From SSC3 sp963769585 (GTDB lineage: Bacteria; Actinomycetota; Actinomycetes; Propionibacteriales; Nocardioidaceae): a DNA stretch of 64,000 nucleotides. The position numbers and the translations under genes were made by a program. The stretch is from assembly GCA_963769585.1 (NCBI GenBank), contig CAVYMJ010000006.1, positions 1,116,001 to 1,180,000 on the forward strand. The letters are read 5' to 3'. Position 1 is the stretch's first letter. Each line of letters opens with the position of its first letter. The notes beneath the pieces were generated by a model. It was given only the letters and a program-made list of their open reading frames with translations. It had not been told where the DNA came from and did not search any database. Below are positions 31,076-39,954 of this stretch, piece by piece.

Positions 31076-32896
31076 GTGAGAAGAAGAGGACTGGTTGCCG
31101 CATCTGCGGTGACCGCCGCCCTGACCCTGGTGCTGTCTGCCTGCGGCTCGTCGAGCAACGAGGACGAGGGCGATACAGGCAGCAAGCGCACTACATTGAC
31201 CGTCGGCTGGAACCAGCCGTTCTACTCGTACAACGGTGCGACGTCCAACGGAAACGCGACCGCCAACAACAACATCGCTTACCTGATGAACGGTAACTTC
31301 TGGTACTACGACGCCGGAGCCAACCTTCAGACGGACGACACCTTCGGCACCTACGAGAAGGTCAGCGACGACCCGCTGACGGTCAAGTACACGGTGGCCG
31401 ACGAGAACAAGTGGTCCGATGGGACTGCCGTCGACGCATCCGACCTGCTGCTGACCTGGGCCGCCCAGAGCGGGAACGTCAACACGATCGAGGCCGACAA
31501 GGTCAAGCGCGACGACGCGACCGGCCTGCCCAAGAACACCAAGGGCCAGGTGTACTTCGACTCGTCCTCGCCTGGTCTGGCACTGGTCACCGAGACCCCC
31601 GTCCTCTCGGACGACGGCAAGTCTCTGACCCTGAAGTACGACAAGCCGTTCGCCGACTGGTCGCTGGACATGAGCGTCCCGGTGCCCGCGCACGTGACCG
31701 TGATGAAGGCCCTGGGGATCACTGACCCGCAGGAGGCCAAGGACACCCTGATCTCGGCCATCGAGAACAAGGACAAGGCACAGCTGGAGAAGATCTCGAG
31801 CTTCTGGAACACCGGCTTCGACTACACGTCGCTCCCGGACGACCCGGCGCTCTACCTGGCTAACGGCGCCTACGTCATGAAGGATCTCGTCGAGAACCAG
31901 TACGTGACTCTGGAGAAGAACACGGCGTACAAGGGCCTCATGGAGCCGAAGATCGACGAGCTCACCATCCGCTGGAATGAAGACGGAATGGCTCAGCTCC
32001 AGGCGTTGCAGAACGGTGAGATCTCGCTGTTCTCGCCGCAGGTCACCGAGGACGTCATCAACGCCGCCAAGGAGATTCCCAACGTGGACATCCACGCTGG
32101 CGTTGAGGGCACCTACGAGCACTTCGACCTGGTCCAGAACAACAAGGGCCCGTTCGACCCGGCGACCTACGGCGGCGACGCGGAGAAGGCCAAGGCCGTC
32201 CGTATGGCCTACCTGCACGCGGTTCCGCGTCAGGAGATCATCGACAAGCTCATCAAGCCGATCAACCCCGACGCCGAGGTGCGTAACTCGTTCCTCATCA
32301 CCGCGGGTGCACCCGGTTACGAGGAGATGGTCGCCGTCAACGGTTCCGACGCCTACGCCGAGGTCGATGTCGCGAAGTCCAAGGAACTGCTGCAGCAGGC
32401 TGGAGTGAAGACTCCGATCAACGTGCGCGTGATGTACGCCAAGGACAACCCGCGCCGCGAGTCCGAGTTCGAGATCTACAAGCCGGCGCTCGCCAAGGCG
32501 GGCTTCAACCTGATCAACGCCCGCAACGCGGACTGGGGCAGCAAGCTGGGAGACGGCACCTATGACGCAGTCTTCTTCGGCTGGCAGTCCACGTCGACCG
32601 GGGTGAGCGCGGACCAGGGCATCTTCGCCACTGGCCAGATCAACAACCTCATCGGCTACTCCAACAAGACCGTGGACGGTCTCTTCGATGAGCTCGTGGT
32701 AACGCCCGATCCTGCAGACCAGCTTCCGCTGCAGATCGAGATCGAGCAGGAGCTCTACAAGGACGCGGTCGGGATCACGATCTTCCAGTTCCCGGGTGCG
32801 AGCATGTGGGACAAGACGAAGCTCACGAACGTCGAGCCCGGCGTTCTCGCTCCGACGATGTTCTACGGTTTCTGGAACTGGGAAGTCCCCAGCTGA
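31076..32896 (+). CDS. Peptide/oligopeptide ABC transporter substrate-binding lipoprotein
   Basis: 606 residues; SBP family 5 (DppA/OppA). A lipoprotein signal (RRRGLVAASAVTAALTLVLS then ACGSS) puts the lipid-modified cysteine near residue 22. The mature domain shows WSDGTAVDASDLLLTW, the family-5 signature region, and ELTIRWNEDGMAQLQALQNGE. It captures peptides or similar solutes outside the membrane and passes them to the permeases downstream. GTG at 31076 follows AGGAGG at 5 nt. A perfect 16-bp hairpin lies between this gene and the permease genes. Ligand unknown. Confidence 0.93.
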   Translation: MRRRGLVAASAVTAALTLVLSACGSSSNEDEGDTGSKRTTLTVGWNQPFYSYNGATSNGNATANNNIAYLMNGNFWYYDAGANLQTDDTFGTYEKVSDDPLTVKYTVADENKWSDGTAVDASDLLLTWAAQSGNVNTIEADKVKRDDATGLPKNTKGQVYFDSSSPGLALVTETPVLSDDGKSLTLKYDKPFADWSLDMSVPVPAHVTVMKALGITDPQEAKDTLISAIENKDKAQLEKISSFWNTGFDYTSLPDDPALYLANGAYVMKDLVENQYVTLEKNTAYKGLMEPKIDELTIRWNEDGMAQLQALQNGEISLFSPQVTEDVINAAKEIPNVDIHAGVEGTYEHFDLVQNNKGPFDPATYGGDAEKAKAVRMAYLHAVPRQEIIDKLIKPINPDAEVRNSFLITAGAPGYEEMVAVNGSDAYAEVDVAKSKELLQQAGVKTPINVRVMYAKDNPRRESEFEIYKPALAKAGFNLINARNADWGSKLGDGTYDAVFFGWQSTSTGVSADQGIFATGQINNLIGYSNKTVDGLFDELVVTPDPADQLPLQIEIEQELYKDAVGITIFQFPGASMWDKTKLTNVEPGVLAPTMFYGFWNWEVPS

Positions 32897-32936
32897 CCCG
32901 CTGATCAGACACTCCTGAGAAGCACAATCGCCGTTT

Positions 32937-32970
32937 GGGGTGTCGCTGCCGGAACCGGCAGCGACACCCC
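32937..32970 (+). terminator. Perfect 16-bp hairpin between binding protein and permease genes
   Basis: GGGGTGTCGCTGCCGG (32937-32952), loop AA, then CCGGCAGCGACACCCC (32955-32970). There is no T-run, so it is more likely a partial terminator or mRNA-stabilising structure, a common way to make more binding protein than permease. Confidence 0.75.
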
Positions 32971-33020
32971 ACACGGGTGTAGCGTGCAATTCCCATCGAC
33001 AGCGAGGTCGCGAATCTCCG

Positions 33021-34577
33021 ATGATCACGTTTTTCCTGAGGCGCTTCGTCACATCAGCGCTCGTCGTGCTCGTCTCCACTCTGGTCATGTACGTCCTGGT
33101 CGACATCGCCATCGACCCGCTCGCCAAGTTCCAAGGGAGCACAGCCCCGAACGTCGCTGAGCAGAAGGCCGCGCTGATCGCCCAGCTCAAGCTCGACGAA
33201 CCCGTCGTCTCCCGCTACATCGACTGGCTCAGGGGTGCCGTTGGGTGCGCCTACGGGCAGTGCGACCTCGGCAGTGACTGGCAGAAGAACCAGCTGGTGA
33301 CTGACCAGCTCAGCGGGGCCATCACCACTACGCTCCAGCTGGTCACCGCCGCGACCTTCCTCGCCATCCTCTTCGGAGTGATGGTGGGCATCGTCAGCGC
33401 GTTGCGGCAGTACACCGGTTTCGACTACTCAATCACCTTCCTGTCCTTCCTGCTTTACTCGCTTCCGGTCTTCTGGGTCGCGGTGCTGCTGAAGTACTTC
33501 CTCGCCATCGACTTCAACGACTTCCTTCAGAAGAATCCCGAGATACCCCTGTGGGCGATGCTGCTCACCGGCGCGGTGCTCGGCGCCGCGGTCTCGGCGG
33601 CGCTCGCGGGGAGCTTGCTCCGTCGGGTTCAGACCTTCGCAATCACCTTGGTTGCGGTGGTGGGTCTGAGCTACTACCTCAACGTTCGCGACTTCTTCGT
33701 GCGGCCGAGCGAGGGCACGGTCGTCGACCTACTCATCGTGGCCGTGCTCTCGGTGCTCGCCGCATTCGTCGTCACCGAGCTGAGCACCGGCGTGCGCAAC
33801 CGTCGGGCGCTGTACTCCTCGCTCACCGTCGCTGGCATCGGGGCCGCCCTGTACTTCCCGATGCTCTCCTACTGGTCCTCCGTGGACGAGTCGTGGCTGA
33901 TGATCATCGGCCTGGCGATCATCGCGATGCTGGTCGGCGTCCTGGTCGGGTTCGCCTGGGGCGGTCCGGACTGGACGCGCTCCTCGCGCACCGCGGCCCT
34001 GACCGCTCTACCGGTCGCAGCCCTGCTGTTCATCGACCGGCTGATGCAGTCGTGGCACCACTACGTCAACAACGGCAGGATCGCCGGTCGGCCGATCGCG
34101 ACGCTCGGATCGTCGACGCCGAACCTGGAAGGTAGCTTCTGGATCCAGACCACGGATCTGTTCACGCACCTGCTGTTGCCGACGGTCACGCTGGTTCTGA
34201 TCTCGTTCGCCGGCTACACCCGATACACCCGGGCCTCGACGCTCGAGGTGCTCAACCAGGACTACATCCGTACGGCACGGTCCAAGGGTCTGACTGAACG
34301 CACAGTGATCATGCGCCATGCGTTCCGCAATGCCCTGCTGCCCTTGGCCTCGATCGTCCCGGTGGACATCATCACGATCATCGGTGGCGCCCTGCTGACC
34401 GAGACGGTTTTCGGCTGGTTCGGCATGGGCCGGCTGTTCGTCTCCGCTCTCGGCGCCAACCTGCAAGACCCTGTGATGGCCTACATCCTGATCGTCGGTG
34501 TCTTCGCCGTTCTCGCGAACTTCATCGCCGACCTCGTGTACGCCGTCCTTGACCCACGGATTCGAGTAAGCGCATGA
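33021..34577 (+). CDS. ABC transporter permease (DppB/OppB type) with enlarged membrane region
   Basis: 518 residues versus about 310-340 for ordinary DppB. The N-terminal helix with FFLRRFVTSALVVLVSTL and the C-terminal half (LLPTVTLVLISFAGYTRYTRA, the EAA loop DYIRTARSKGLTERTVIMRHA, then FGWFGMGRLF) are standard. Between about residues 175 and 350 lies an insert with about six extra hydrophobic segments (for example WAMLLTGAVLGAAVSAALAG, VVDLLIVAVLSVLAAFVV, WLMIIGLAIIAMLVGVLVGF). ATG at 33021 is used; a longer upstream frame would read through the hairpin. The stop overlaps the next permease gene by ATGA. Confidence 0.9.
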   Translation: MITFFLRRFVTSALVVLVSTLVMYVLVDIAIDPLAKFQGSTAPNVAEQKAALIAQLKLDEPVVSRYIDWLRGAVGCAYGQCDLGSDWQKNQLVTDQLSGAITTTLQLVTAATFLAILFGVMVGIVSALRQYTGFDYSITFLSFLLYSLPVFWVAVLLKYFLAIDFNDFLQKNPEIPLWAMLLTGAVLGAAVSAALAGSLLRRVQTFAITLVAVVGLSYYLNVRDFFVRPSEGTVVDLLIVAVLSVLAAFVVTELSTGVRNRRALYSSLTVAGIGAALYFPMLSYWSSVDESWLMIIGLAIIAMLVGVLVGFAWGGPDWTRSSRTAALTALPVAALLFIDRLMQSWHHYVNNGRIAGRPIATLGSSTPNLEGSFWIQTTDLFTHLLLPTVTLVLISFAGYTRYTRASTLEVLNQDYIRTARSKGLTERTVIMRHAFRNALLPLASIVPVDIITIIGGALLTETVFGWFGMGRLFVSALGANLQDPVMAYILIVGVFAVLANFIADLVYAVLDPRIRVSA

Positions 34578-35638
34578 GCACACCGCCCGTTGACACCGCG
34601 GGGACCCAGGAGCCGACTCCGGACTCGGCCCTTGAGGAGAACCTCGAGAACGCGATCGAGCTCAAGGAGGTCGAGGGGCTCTCCCAGGGGCAGATCGTCC
34701 GCCGCAGGTTCCTCGGTCACCGAGGCGCCATGGCTGGACTGGTCGTGCTCGCACTGATCATGGTGCTGGCCTACTCATCGATCGGTGCTTTCGGCCTCCC
34801 GGGGTGGTGGAAGTTCTCCCATACGGAGCTGCTCGACGTCGAGAACCAGTCGCACCCAACACTGGGAATGCCGACCTGGCTCGGTGGCGACGGTTTCGCA
34901 GTCGGGAACCACCCGTTCGGCCAAGACGTCGTCGGCAAGGACGTCTTCGCGTTGACCATGAAAGGCGTGCAGACCTCGATCAACGTGATGCTGATCATCG
35001 CGCTCGTGGCAGGACTGGTCGGGATCACGGTCGGCTCGCTGGCCGGTTTCTATCGCGGTTGGGTCGACCAGCTGCTGATGCGCATCACCGACCTGTTCAT
35101 CACCTTCCCGATCCTCGTGGTGGGTGCTGTGCTCGGCAAGCTGGTCACCAAGAACGGTGCCGTGCTGTTGGCTCTCTTCCTCGGCATCATCTTCTGGACC
35201 CAGCTGGCCCGGCTCGTGCGCGGCGAGTTCCTGACCCTTCGCGAGCGGGAGTTCGTCGACGCCGCCCGGGTTGCCGGAGCCAGTTCGTTCAGGATCATGC
35301 GCAAGCACATGCTGCCCAATGCGATGGGTGTGATCATCGTCAACACGACGCTGCTGATGTCGGCGGCGGTCCTGCTCGAGACCTCACTGAGCTACTTGGG
35401 CTTCGGTATCAGCTCGCCGGACATCTCGCTGGGGAAGATGATCTCGGACTACCAGTCGGCCTTCTCGACCCGACCGTGGTTGTTCTGGTGGCCGGGCATG
35501 TTCATCATCCTGATCGCGTTGTCGGTCAACTTCGTCGGCGACGGACTGCGTGACGCGTTCGACCCACGGCAGAAGAAGGTCCCATCCGCGCGCGCCATGG
35601 CCAAGGCAGCAGCAGCAGCCAAGGTGGCGGTCAAGTGA
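34574..35638 (+). CDS. ABC transporter permease (DppC/OppC type)
   Basis: 354 residues. The N-terminal 50 residues are acidic and cytosolic (ALEENLENAIELKEVEGLSQ), then the OppC_N helix (MAGLVVLALIMVLAYSSI). The permease core has the EAA loop EREFVDAARVAGASSFRIMRKH and the typical ETSLSYLGFGISSPDISLGKMI. It pairs with the upstream permease to form the membrane channel. The 3' end overlaps by 8 bases with the PH-domain gene on the opposite strand, so the ATPase gene that should follow is separated by an antisense gene. Confidence 0.93.
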   Translation: MSTPPVDTAGTQEPTPDSALEENLENAIELKEVEGLSQGQIVRRRFLGHRGAMAGLVVLALIMVLAYSSIGAFGLPGWWKFSHTELLDVENQSHPTLGMPTWLGGDGFAVGNHPFGQDVVGKDVFALTMKGVQTSINVMLIIALVAGLVGITVGSLAGFYRGWVDQLLMRITDLFITFPILVVGAVLGKLVTKNGAVLLALFLGIIFWTQLARLVRGEFLTLREREFVDAARVAGASSFRIMRKHMLPNAMGVIIVNTTLLMSAAVLLETSLSYLGFGISSPDISLGKMISDYQSAFSTRPWLFWWPGMFIILIALSVNFVGDGLRDAFDPRQKKVPSARAMAKAAAAAKVAVK

Positions 35639-36164
35639 GCAGCGGCCCGGCCACCGTGATCGCGAGCAAGGACAGTCCCATCGCGATCGTCAGCACGTGC
35701 CAGGTGACGTCGGCTTCGCTCGACTCCAGGCGAGGACTCTCCAGATGACCCAGCCCGCGCAGCCGTTCGAGCTGGCCGCGCACCAGCGCGGAGGCATCGC
35801 TGTCGCCGCCCCGCGTCCGGTCCCGTCCCGCCGGGGCGGGGGCGGCCCAGGCGGTGAACCGTCCGTACGTCGTGGTCAGCCGCAGACCATAACGGCCGTC
35901 GATCTCCTCGATCGCAGTCCACGGCAGGCGCACCGTCCGCAGCACGTTGTGAAGAGTCACGCCGCCCTCGCTGACCTCGACCGACGGCAGCCACAGGGCC
36001 GCGTATCCGGCCAGGGCGACCAGGCCCAGGGGTCCGCCGAACCGAGTCAGGTCGTCCCAGTGCGTGCCCCAGAGCAGCGAACCCAGACCGATCGCCGCGA
36101 ACGCCATGGTGATGACTCCGACGAACCGTGTCGAGGACGAGCGGAACGTCGTCGTGGCAGCCAT
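35631..36164 (-). CDS. PH-domain membrane protein inside the transporter operon, antisense
   Basis: 177 residues. Two membrane helices near the N-terminus (about 15-30 and 43-58), a bacterial PH-like strand set (VEVSEGGVTLHNVLRTVRLP, WTAIEEIDGRYGLRLTT) at 60-105, a charged helix, and a C-terminal hydrophobic segment (VLTIAMGLSLLAITVAG). Similar short PH-domain proteins are widespread and uncharacterised in actinobacteria. It lies head-to-head with the ATPase gene and tail-to-tail (8-base overlap) with the permease gene. A -10 six bases before the ATG suggests a leaderless message. Confidence 0.8.
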   Translation of the reverse strand: MAATTTFRSSSTRFVGVITMAFAAIGLGSLLWGTHWDDLTRFGGPLGLVALAGYAALWLPSVEVSEGGVTLHNVLRTVRLPWTAIEEIDGRYGLRLTTTYGRFTAWAAPAPAGRDRTRGGDSDASALVRGQLERLRGLGHLESPRLESSEADVTWHVLTIAMGLSLLAITVAGPLLT

Positions 36165-36170
36165 GCGGCA

Positions 36171-36176
36171 ACCTTA
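36171..36176 (-). promoter_or_regulatory. -10 for the antisense PH-domain gene
   Basis: TAAGGT on the minus strand ends six bases before the ATG at 36164. The ATPase gene on the plus strand starts only 41 bases from that ATG, so promoters and leaders are packed into this short divergent gap. Confidence 0.5.
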
Positions 36177-36205
36177 GTTGCTGCGACAGTCCAGAAAGGC
36201 ACTCC

Positions 36206-37933
36206 GTGAACGCCACCACCGACGAGACTGCCCCCGCCGCCGGCGGCGCGACCGAGGGTCCGATCCTCGAGGTCGACGACCTGAGCGTCTCCTTCTACGT
36301 CGACGGCGACTGGTACCCGGCGGCCATCGACGTCAGCTACACCGTCAACCGTGGCGAGGTGCTGGCCATCGTCGGCGAGTCCGGCTCGGGCAAGACCCAG
36401 TCCTCGATGTCCCTGCTGGGTCTGCTCCCGCAGAACGGGCGGGCCACCGGAAGCGCGAAGCTCAACGGCAAGGAGCTGGTCGGGCTGACCGGCGCCCCGA
36501 TGCGCAGGATCCGGGGCAAGGAGATCGCGGTCATCTTCCAGGAGCCGATGACGGCGTTGAACCCCGTGTACACGATCGGTTTCCAGATCGTGGAGACCTT
36601 GCGGTCGCACTTCATCATGTCGCCCAAGCAGGCCAAGGAACGAGCGCTGGAGCTGCTCCGTCTCGTGGAGATCCCCGAGCCGGAGCGCCGGTTCAACAAC
36701 TTCCCGCACCAGTTGTCCGGAGGTCAGCGCCAGCGAGCCATGATCGCCCAAGCGCTGGCCTGCGAGCCGGGACTGCTGATCGCCGACGAGCCCACCACCG
36801 CGCTCGACGTCACCGTTCAGGCCGAGATCCTCAAGCTCATGCGGGACCTCCGCGAGCGCATTTCCGCCGGCATCCTCCTGATCACCCACGACATGGGAGT
36901 GGTCGCGGACATGGCGGACCGGATCCTGGTCATGAAGAACGGCCGGATCGTCGAGACCGGGACGGCCGAGCAGGTCTTCAACGACCCCCAGCACGACTAC
37001 ACCAAGCAACTGCTCGCAGCGGTCCCTCACTTCGGCAGCTTCTCCGAGGTCCCGACCGTCGTAGAGAAGGACCCCGAGGCGGCGTACCGAGGCGACCAGG
37101 ACAAGGTCCTGGTGGTAGAGAACCTGGTCTTGGAATACCCCAAACGCGGCAATCAGCCGATCTTCCGGGCGGTCGACGACGTCTCGTTCTCGCTGGCCGC
37201 CGGTGAGGTGCTCGGGCTGGTCGGCGAGTCCGGCTCCGGGAAGACGACCATCGGCCGTGCCGTGGTCGGCCTGCTTCCCGTGGCCGGTGGGCGCCTGGAG
37301 GTCGCCGGCATCAACATGAAGGGGGCGCGGCCCAAGGACCTGAAGCCGCTGCGCGACAAGGTCGGCATCGTCTTCCAAGACCCCGGATCGTCGCTCAACC
37401 CGCGGCTGCCGGTCGGTGAGTCCATCGGGGAGCCGCTGTACCTGCACCGGAAGATCAAGGGCAAGGAGCTCGACCGCCGGGTCGAGGGACTGCTGGACTC
37501 GGTGCACCTGCAGCGCGAGTTCCGTAACCGGTATCCGCACGAGCTCTCCGGGGGGCAACGCCAGCGGGTCGGCATCGCCCGGGCGCTCGCCCTCGAGCCT
37601 CAGCTGCTGGTCGCCGACGAACCGACCTCAGCCCTGGACGTCTCGGTCCAGGCCAGGGTGCTCGAGCTCTTCCAGGACCTCCAGCGAGAGTACGGCTTCG
37701 CCTGCCTGTTCATCAGCCACGACCTCGGCGTGGTCGAGATGCTCGCGTCCCGCATCGCGGTGATGCACTTCGGCAAGATCGTCGAGCTCGGCAGCCGAGA
37801 CCAGATCGTGGTGGAGCCCCAAGACCCGTACACCAGGCGTCTCGTGGCTGCTGTACCCGTGCCGGACCCTGCGGAGCAGAAGCGCCGTCGCGAGGAGCGC
37901 GACCGCCTGCTGCGCGAGGCCGGCGTCAGCTAG
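36206..37933 (+). CDS. Fused two-domain ABC ATPase for peptide transport (DppD-DppF type)
   Basis: 575 residues with two complete ATPase domains. Domain 1: Walker A GESGSGKTQ (about 58-66), signature LSGGQRQR, Walker B LLIADEPTTALD. Domain 2: Walker A GESGSGKTT (about 341-349), signature ELSGGQRQR, LLVADEPTSALD. Each domain is followed by an oligopeptide-type C-terminal segment (DPQHDYTKQLLAAVP and EPQDPYTRRLVAAVP). One polypeptide therefore powers the permease pair. GTG at 36206 has AAAGG 7 nt upstream. It is cut off from the permease genes by the antisense PH gene and may need its own promoter. Confidence 0.93.
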   Translation: MNATTDETAPAAGGATEGPILEVDDLSVSFYVDGDWYPAAIDVSYTVNRGEVLAIVGESGSGKTQSSMSLLGLLPQNGRATGSAKLNGKELVGLTGAPMRRIRGKEIAVIFQEPMTALNPVYTIGFQIVETLRSHFIMSPKQAKERALELLRLVEIPEPERRFNNFPHQLSGGQRQRAMIAQALACEPGLLIADEPTTALDVTVQAEILKLMRDLRERISAGILLITHDMGVVADMADRILVMKNGRIVETGTAEQVFNDPQHDYTKQLLAAVPHFGSFSEVPTVVEKDPEAAYRGDQDKVLVVENLVLEYPKRGNQPIFRAVDDVSFSLAAGEVLGLVGESGSGKTTIGRAVVGLLPVAGGRLEVAGINMKGARPKDLKPLRDKVGIVFQDPGSSLNPRLPVGESIGEPLYLHRKIKGKELDRRVEGLLDSVHLQREFRNRYPHELSGGQRQRVGIARALALEPQLLVADEPTSALDVSVQARVLELFQDLQREYGFACLFISHDLGVVEMLASRIAVMHFGKIVELGSRDQIVVEPQDPYTRRLVAAVPVPDPAEQKRRREERDRLLREAGVS

Positions 37934-37980
37934 CCGCAGCCCCGCCGGACTCGTCCGGACCAGGCTGCGAAAGCGCGAGA

Positions 37981-37986
37981 TAGGGT
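37981..37986 (+). promoter_or_regulatory. -10 for leaderless rarA transcript
   Basis: TAGGGT ends seven bases before the rarA GTG; no ribosome site is present in between. Confidence 0.6.
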
Positions 37987-37993
37987 CACGGGC

Positions 37994-39364
37994 GTGGACG
38001 GTCTCTTCGAGTACGACGGGCCCGCGACTCCCGCTGTAGGGAGTGGGTCGCTGGCAGGCAACGCGCACCGCTCGGCCCCGCTCGCCGTACGGATGAGGCC
38101 ACGTACCCTCGACGAGCTGGTCGGACAGCAGCAGCTGCTGGCCGAGGGCTCGCCGCTGCGGCAGTTGGTCGAGGGCGACCAGCCGATGTCGCTGATCCTG
38201 TGGGGCCCTCCCGGCACCGGCAAGACGACCATCGCGTCCATCCTGTCGCTGCAGACCGACCGCCGCTTCGTCGAGGTCTCCGCCGTCGCGGCGGGGGTCA
38301 AGGAGGTCCGTGCCGCGATCGACGCCGCGCGGCACGAGCTGACTCGGTCCGGCCGCGAGACGGTGCTGTTCGTGGACGAGGTGCACCGGTTCACCAAGGC
38401 TCAGCAGGACGCCCTTCTCCCCGGTGTGGAGAACCGATGGGTGACGCTGGTCGCGGCGACCACGGAGAACCCGTTCTTCAGCGTGATCTCACCGCTGCTG
38501 TCCAGGAGCCTGCTGTTGACGTTGGAGCCGCTGACCGACGACGACATCCTCGAGGTGCTCGGTGTCGCGCTCAAGGACTCCGAGCGCGGCCTCGGCGGCG
38601 CGGTACATGTGGAGGAGGACGCGCTAGCGCACCTGGTCCGCCTGGCCGGGGGTGACGCGCGGCGGGCTCTGACCTACCTGGAGGCGGCCTTCGGCGCGGC
38701 CACCGCCCGCGGGGCGACCACCGTCGACCTGTCGACTGCTGAGACCGCGGTGGACCGGGCGGCGGTCCGCTACGACAGGCAGGGCGACCAGCACTACGAC
38801 GTGATCTCAGCGTTCATCAAGTCCATCCGGGGCTCGGACGCCGACGCCGCACTGCACTACCTCGCCCGGATGATCGAGGCGGGGGAGGACCCCCGGTTTA
38901 TCGCCAGACGGCTGGTGATCCTGGCCTCGGAGGACATCGGGCTGGCCGACCCTACGGCACTGCCCACCGCAGTGGCGGCGGCCCAGGCCGTCCAGCTGAT
39001 CGGGCTGCCGGAGGCTCGGCTCAACCTCGCCCAGGCAACCATCGCGCTGGCGGTCGCGCCCAAGTCCAACGCCGTGATCCTGGCCATCGACGCCGCCCAG
39101 GCCGACGTACGCGCCGGCAAGCTCGGTCCGGTGCCTTCCCACCTGCGCGACGCGCACTACGGCGGCTCCACCAAGCTCGGCCACGGCAGCGGCTACAAGT
39201 ACGCCCACGACGAGCCCTACGGCGTGGCCGAGCAGCAGTACGCCCCCGACGTGGTGGCCGACGCCGAGTACTACCGGCCGACGGCGCTGGGAGCCGAGGC
39301 CGCGGTCAAGGAGCGTTGGGAGCGCATCCGCTCCCTTGTCCGTGGGCCCAGGCGCTCGCGATAG
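37994..39364 (+). CDS. rarA: Replication-associated recombination protein A (MgsA/RarA AAA+ ATPase)
   Basis: 456 residues. AAA+ core: Walker A GPPGTGKTT (about 73-81), Walker B ETVLFVDEVHRF, sensor VAATTENPFFSVISPLLSR. The C-terminal MgsA tetramerisation domain shows YDVISAFIKSIRGSDADAALHYLARM and AIAVAPKSN-like text (ALAVAPKSNAV), then GPVPSHLRDAHYGG. It acts at stalled replication forks with SSB. The aspS-rarA-alaS neighbourhood matches mycobacteria. GTG at 37994 starts a probable leaderless message. Confidence 0.94.
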   Translation: MDGLFEYDGPATPAVGSGSLAGNAHRSAPLAVRMRPRTLDELVGQQQLLAEGSPLRQLVEGDQPMSLILWGPPGTGKTTIASILSLQTDRRFVEVSAVAAGVKEVRAAIDAARHELTRSGRETVLFVDEVHRFTKAQQDALLPGVENRWVTLVAATTENPFFSVISPLLSRSLLLTLEPLTDDDILEVLGVALKDSERGLGGAVHVEEDALAHLVRLAGGDARRALTYLEAAFGAATARGATTVDLSTAETAVDRAAVRYDRQGDQHYDVISAFIKSIRGSDADAALHYLARMIEAGEDPRFIARRLVILASEDIGLADPTALPTAVAAAQAVQLIGLPEARLNLAQATIALAVAPKSNAVILAIDAAQADVRAGKLGPVPSHLRDAHYGGSTKLGHGSGYKYAHDEPYGVAEQQYAPDVVADAEYYRPTALGAEAAVKERWERIRSLVRGPRRSR

Positions 39365-39367
39365 GGT
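39362..39367 (+). promoter_or_regulatory. -10 upstream of the coiled-coil membrane protein gene
   Basis: TAGGGT overlapping the rarA stop codon, eight bases before the ATG at 39376; again a leaderless arrangement. Confidence 0.55.
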
Positions 39368-39375
39368 CTTCTCCT

Positions 39376-39954
39376 ATGAATCCGTGGGTGTACGTCGCTG
39401 CCGCTGCCGCCCTTGCGGCAGCCGTGCTGGCCTGCCTCCTGCTGGCCCGGTCGACCAGGAGGAGTCGCGCAGACCTCAAGCGCCAGCTCATCGCCGCTCG
39501 CGACGACGTGCGCACCCTCCACGACCGCCTCGAGGCCCTCTCAGCCGAGATGGCCCAAGCCCGCGACCAGGCCCGCGACCAGGCCCGCGACCAGGCCCGC
39601 GACCGGGCACGCGACCGGGCCCGGGCGCAGCTCGAGCCCGAGGAGCGGGCGCCGTTCGTGATCACCGGCCTGGTCTCCGACCCCGCCGAGCCGGCGACCA
39701 CGCCACGCGACGCGCAACTGGTCCGGGCGATCGAGGCGAGCCGGCCGCACTGGGTCCCCGGGAAGCCTCTGCGCGAGGCGCTGGTCAGGACCGTCGCGCT
39801 GGGCCACGGCGTGCGACTCGCACTGTCGCCGGACAACCGCGACCGGATCCTGCTGGAGATGCGAGCGGCCGTACGCCGGTCCCGCCGTCAGCGCAAGGCC
39901 GAGCTGAAGGCGGCGCGCAAGTACCTGCGTAGCCAGCGGAACTCGGCCGCATGA
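39376..39954 (+). CDS. Membrane-anchored coiled-coil protein of unknown function
   Basis: 192 residues. An N-terminal membrane helix (VYVAAAAALAAAVLACLLLA, about 4-23) is followed by a charged coiled coil (25-95) that includes five ARDQ/ARDR repeats encoded by 12-bp tandem DNA repeats. A globular part follows (FVITGLVSDP, LVRAIEASRPHWVPGKPLREALVRTVALGHGVRLALS) and a basic C-terminal helix. I do not recognise the family. It occupies the place where other actinobacteria often carry a DUF948 protein before the DUF6167 gene and alaS. Coupled to the next gene by ATGA. Confidence 0.75.
   Translation: MNPWVYVAAAAALAAAVLACLLLARSTRRSRADLKRQLIAARDDVRTLHDRLEALSAEMAQARDQARDQARDQARDRARDRARAQLEPEERAPFVITGLVSDPAEPATTPRDAQLVRAIEASRPHWVPGKPLREALVRTVALGHGVRLALSPDNRDRILLEMRAAVRRSRRQRKAELKAARKYLRSQRNSAA
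39559..39618 (+). repeat. Five 12-bp in-frame tandem repeats
   Basis: GCCCGCGACCAG three times perfectly, then GCCCGCGACCGG and GCACGCGACCGG. Each unit encodes A-R-D-Q or A-R-D-R in the coiled coil of the host gene. Copy number should vary easily by slippage. Confidence 0.88.

Noticed and set aside
39559..39618. Possible CRISPR-like array
   Set aside because: Repeats are 12 bp, contiguous and in frame with no spacers.
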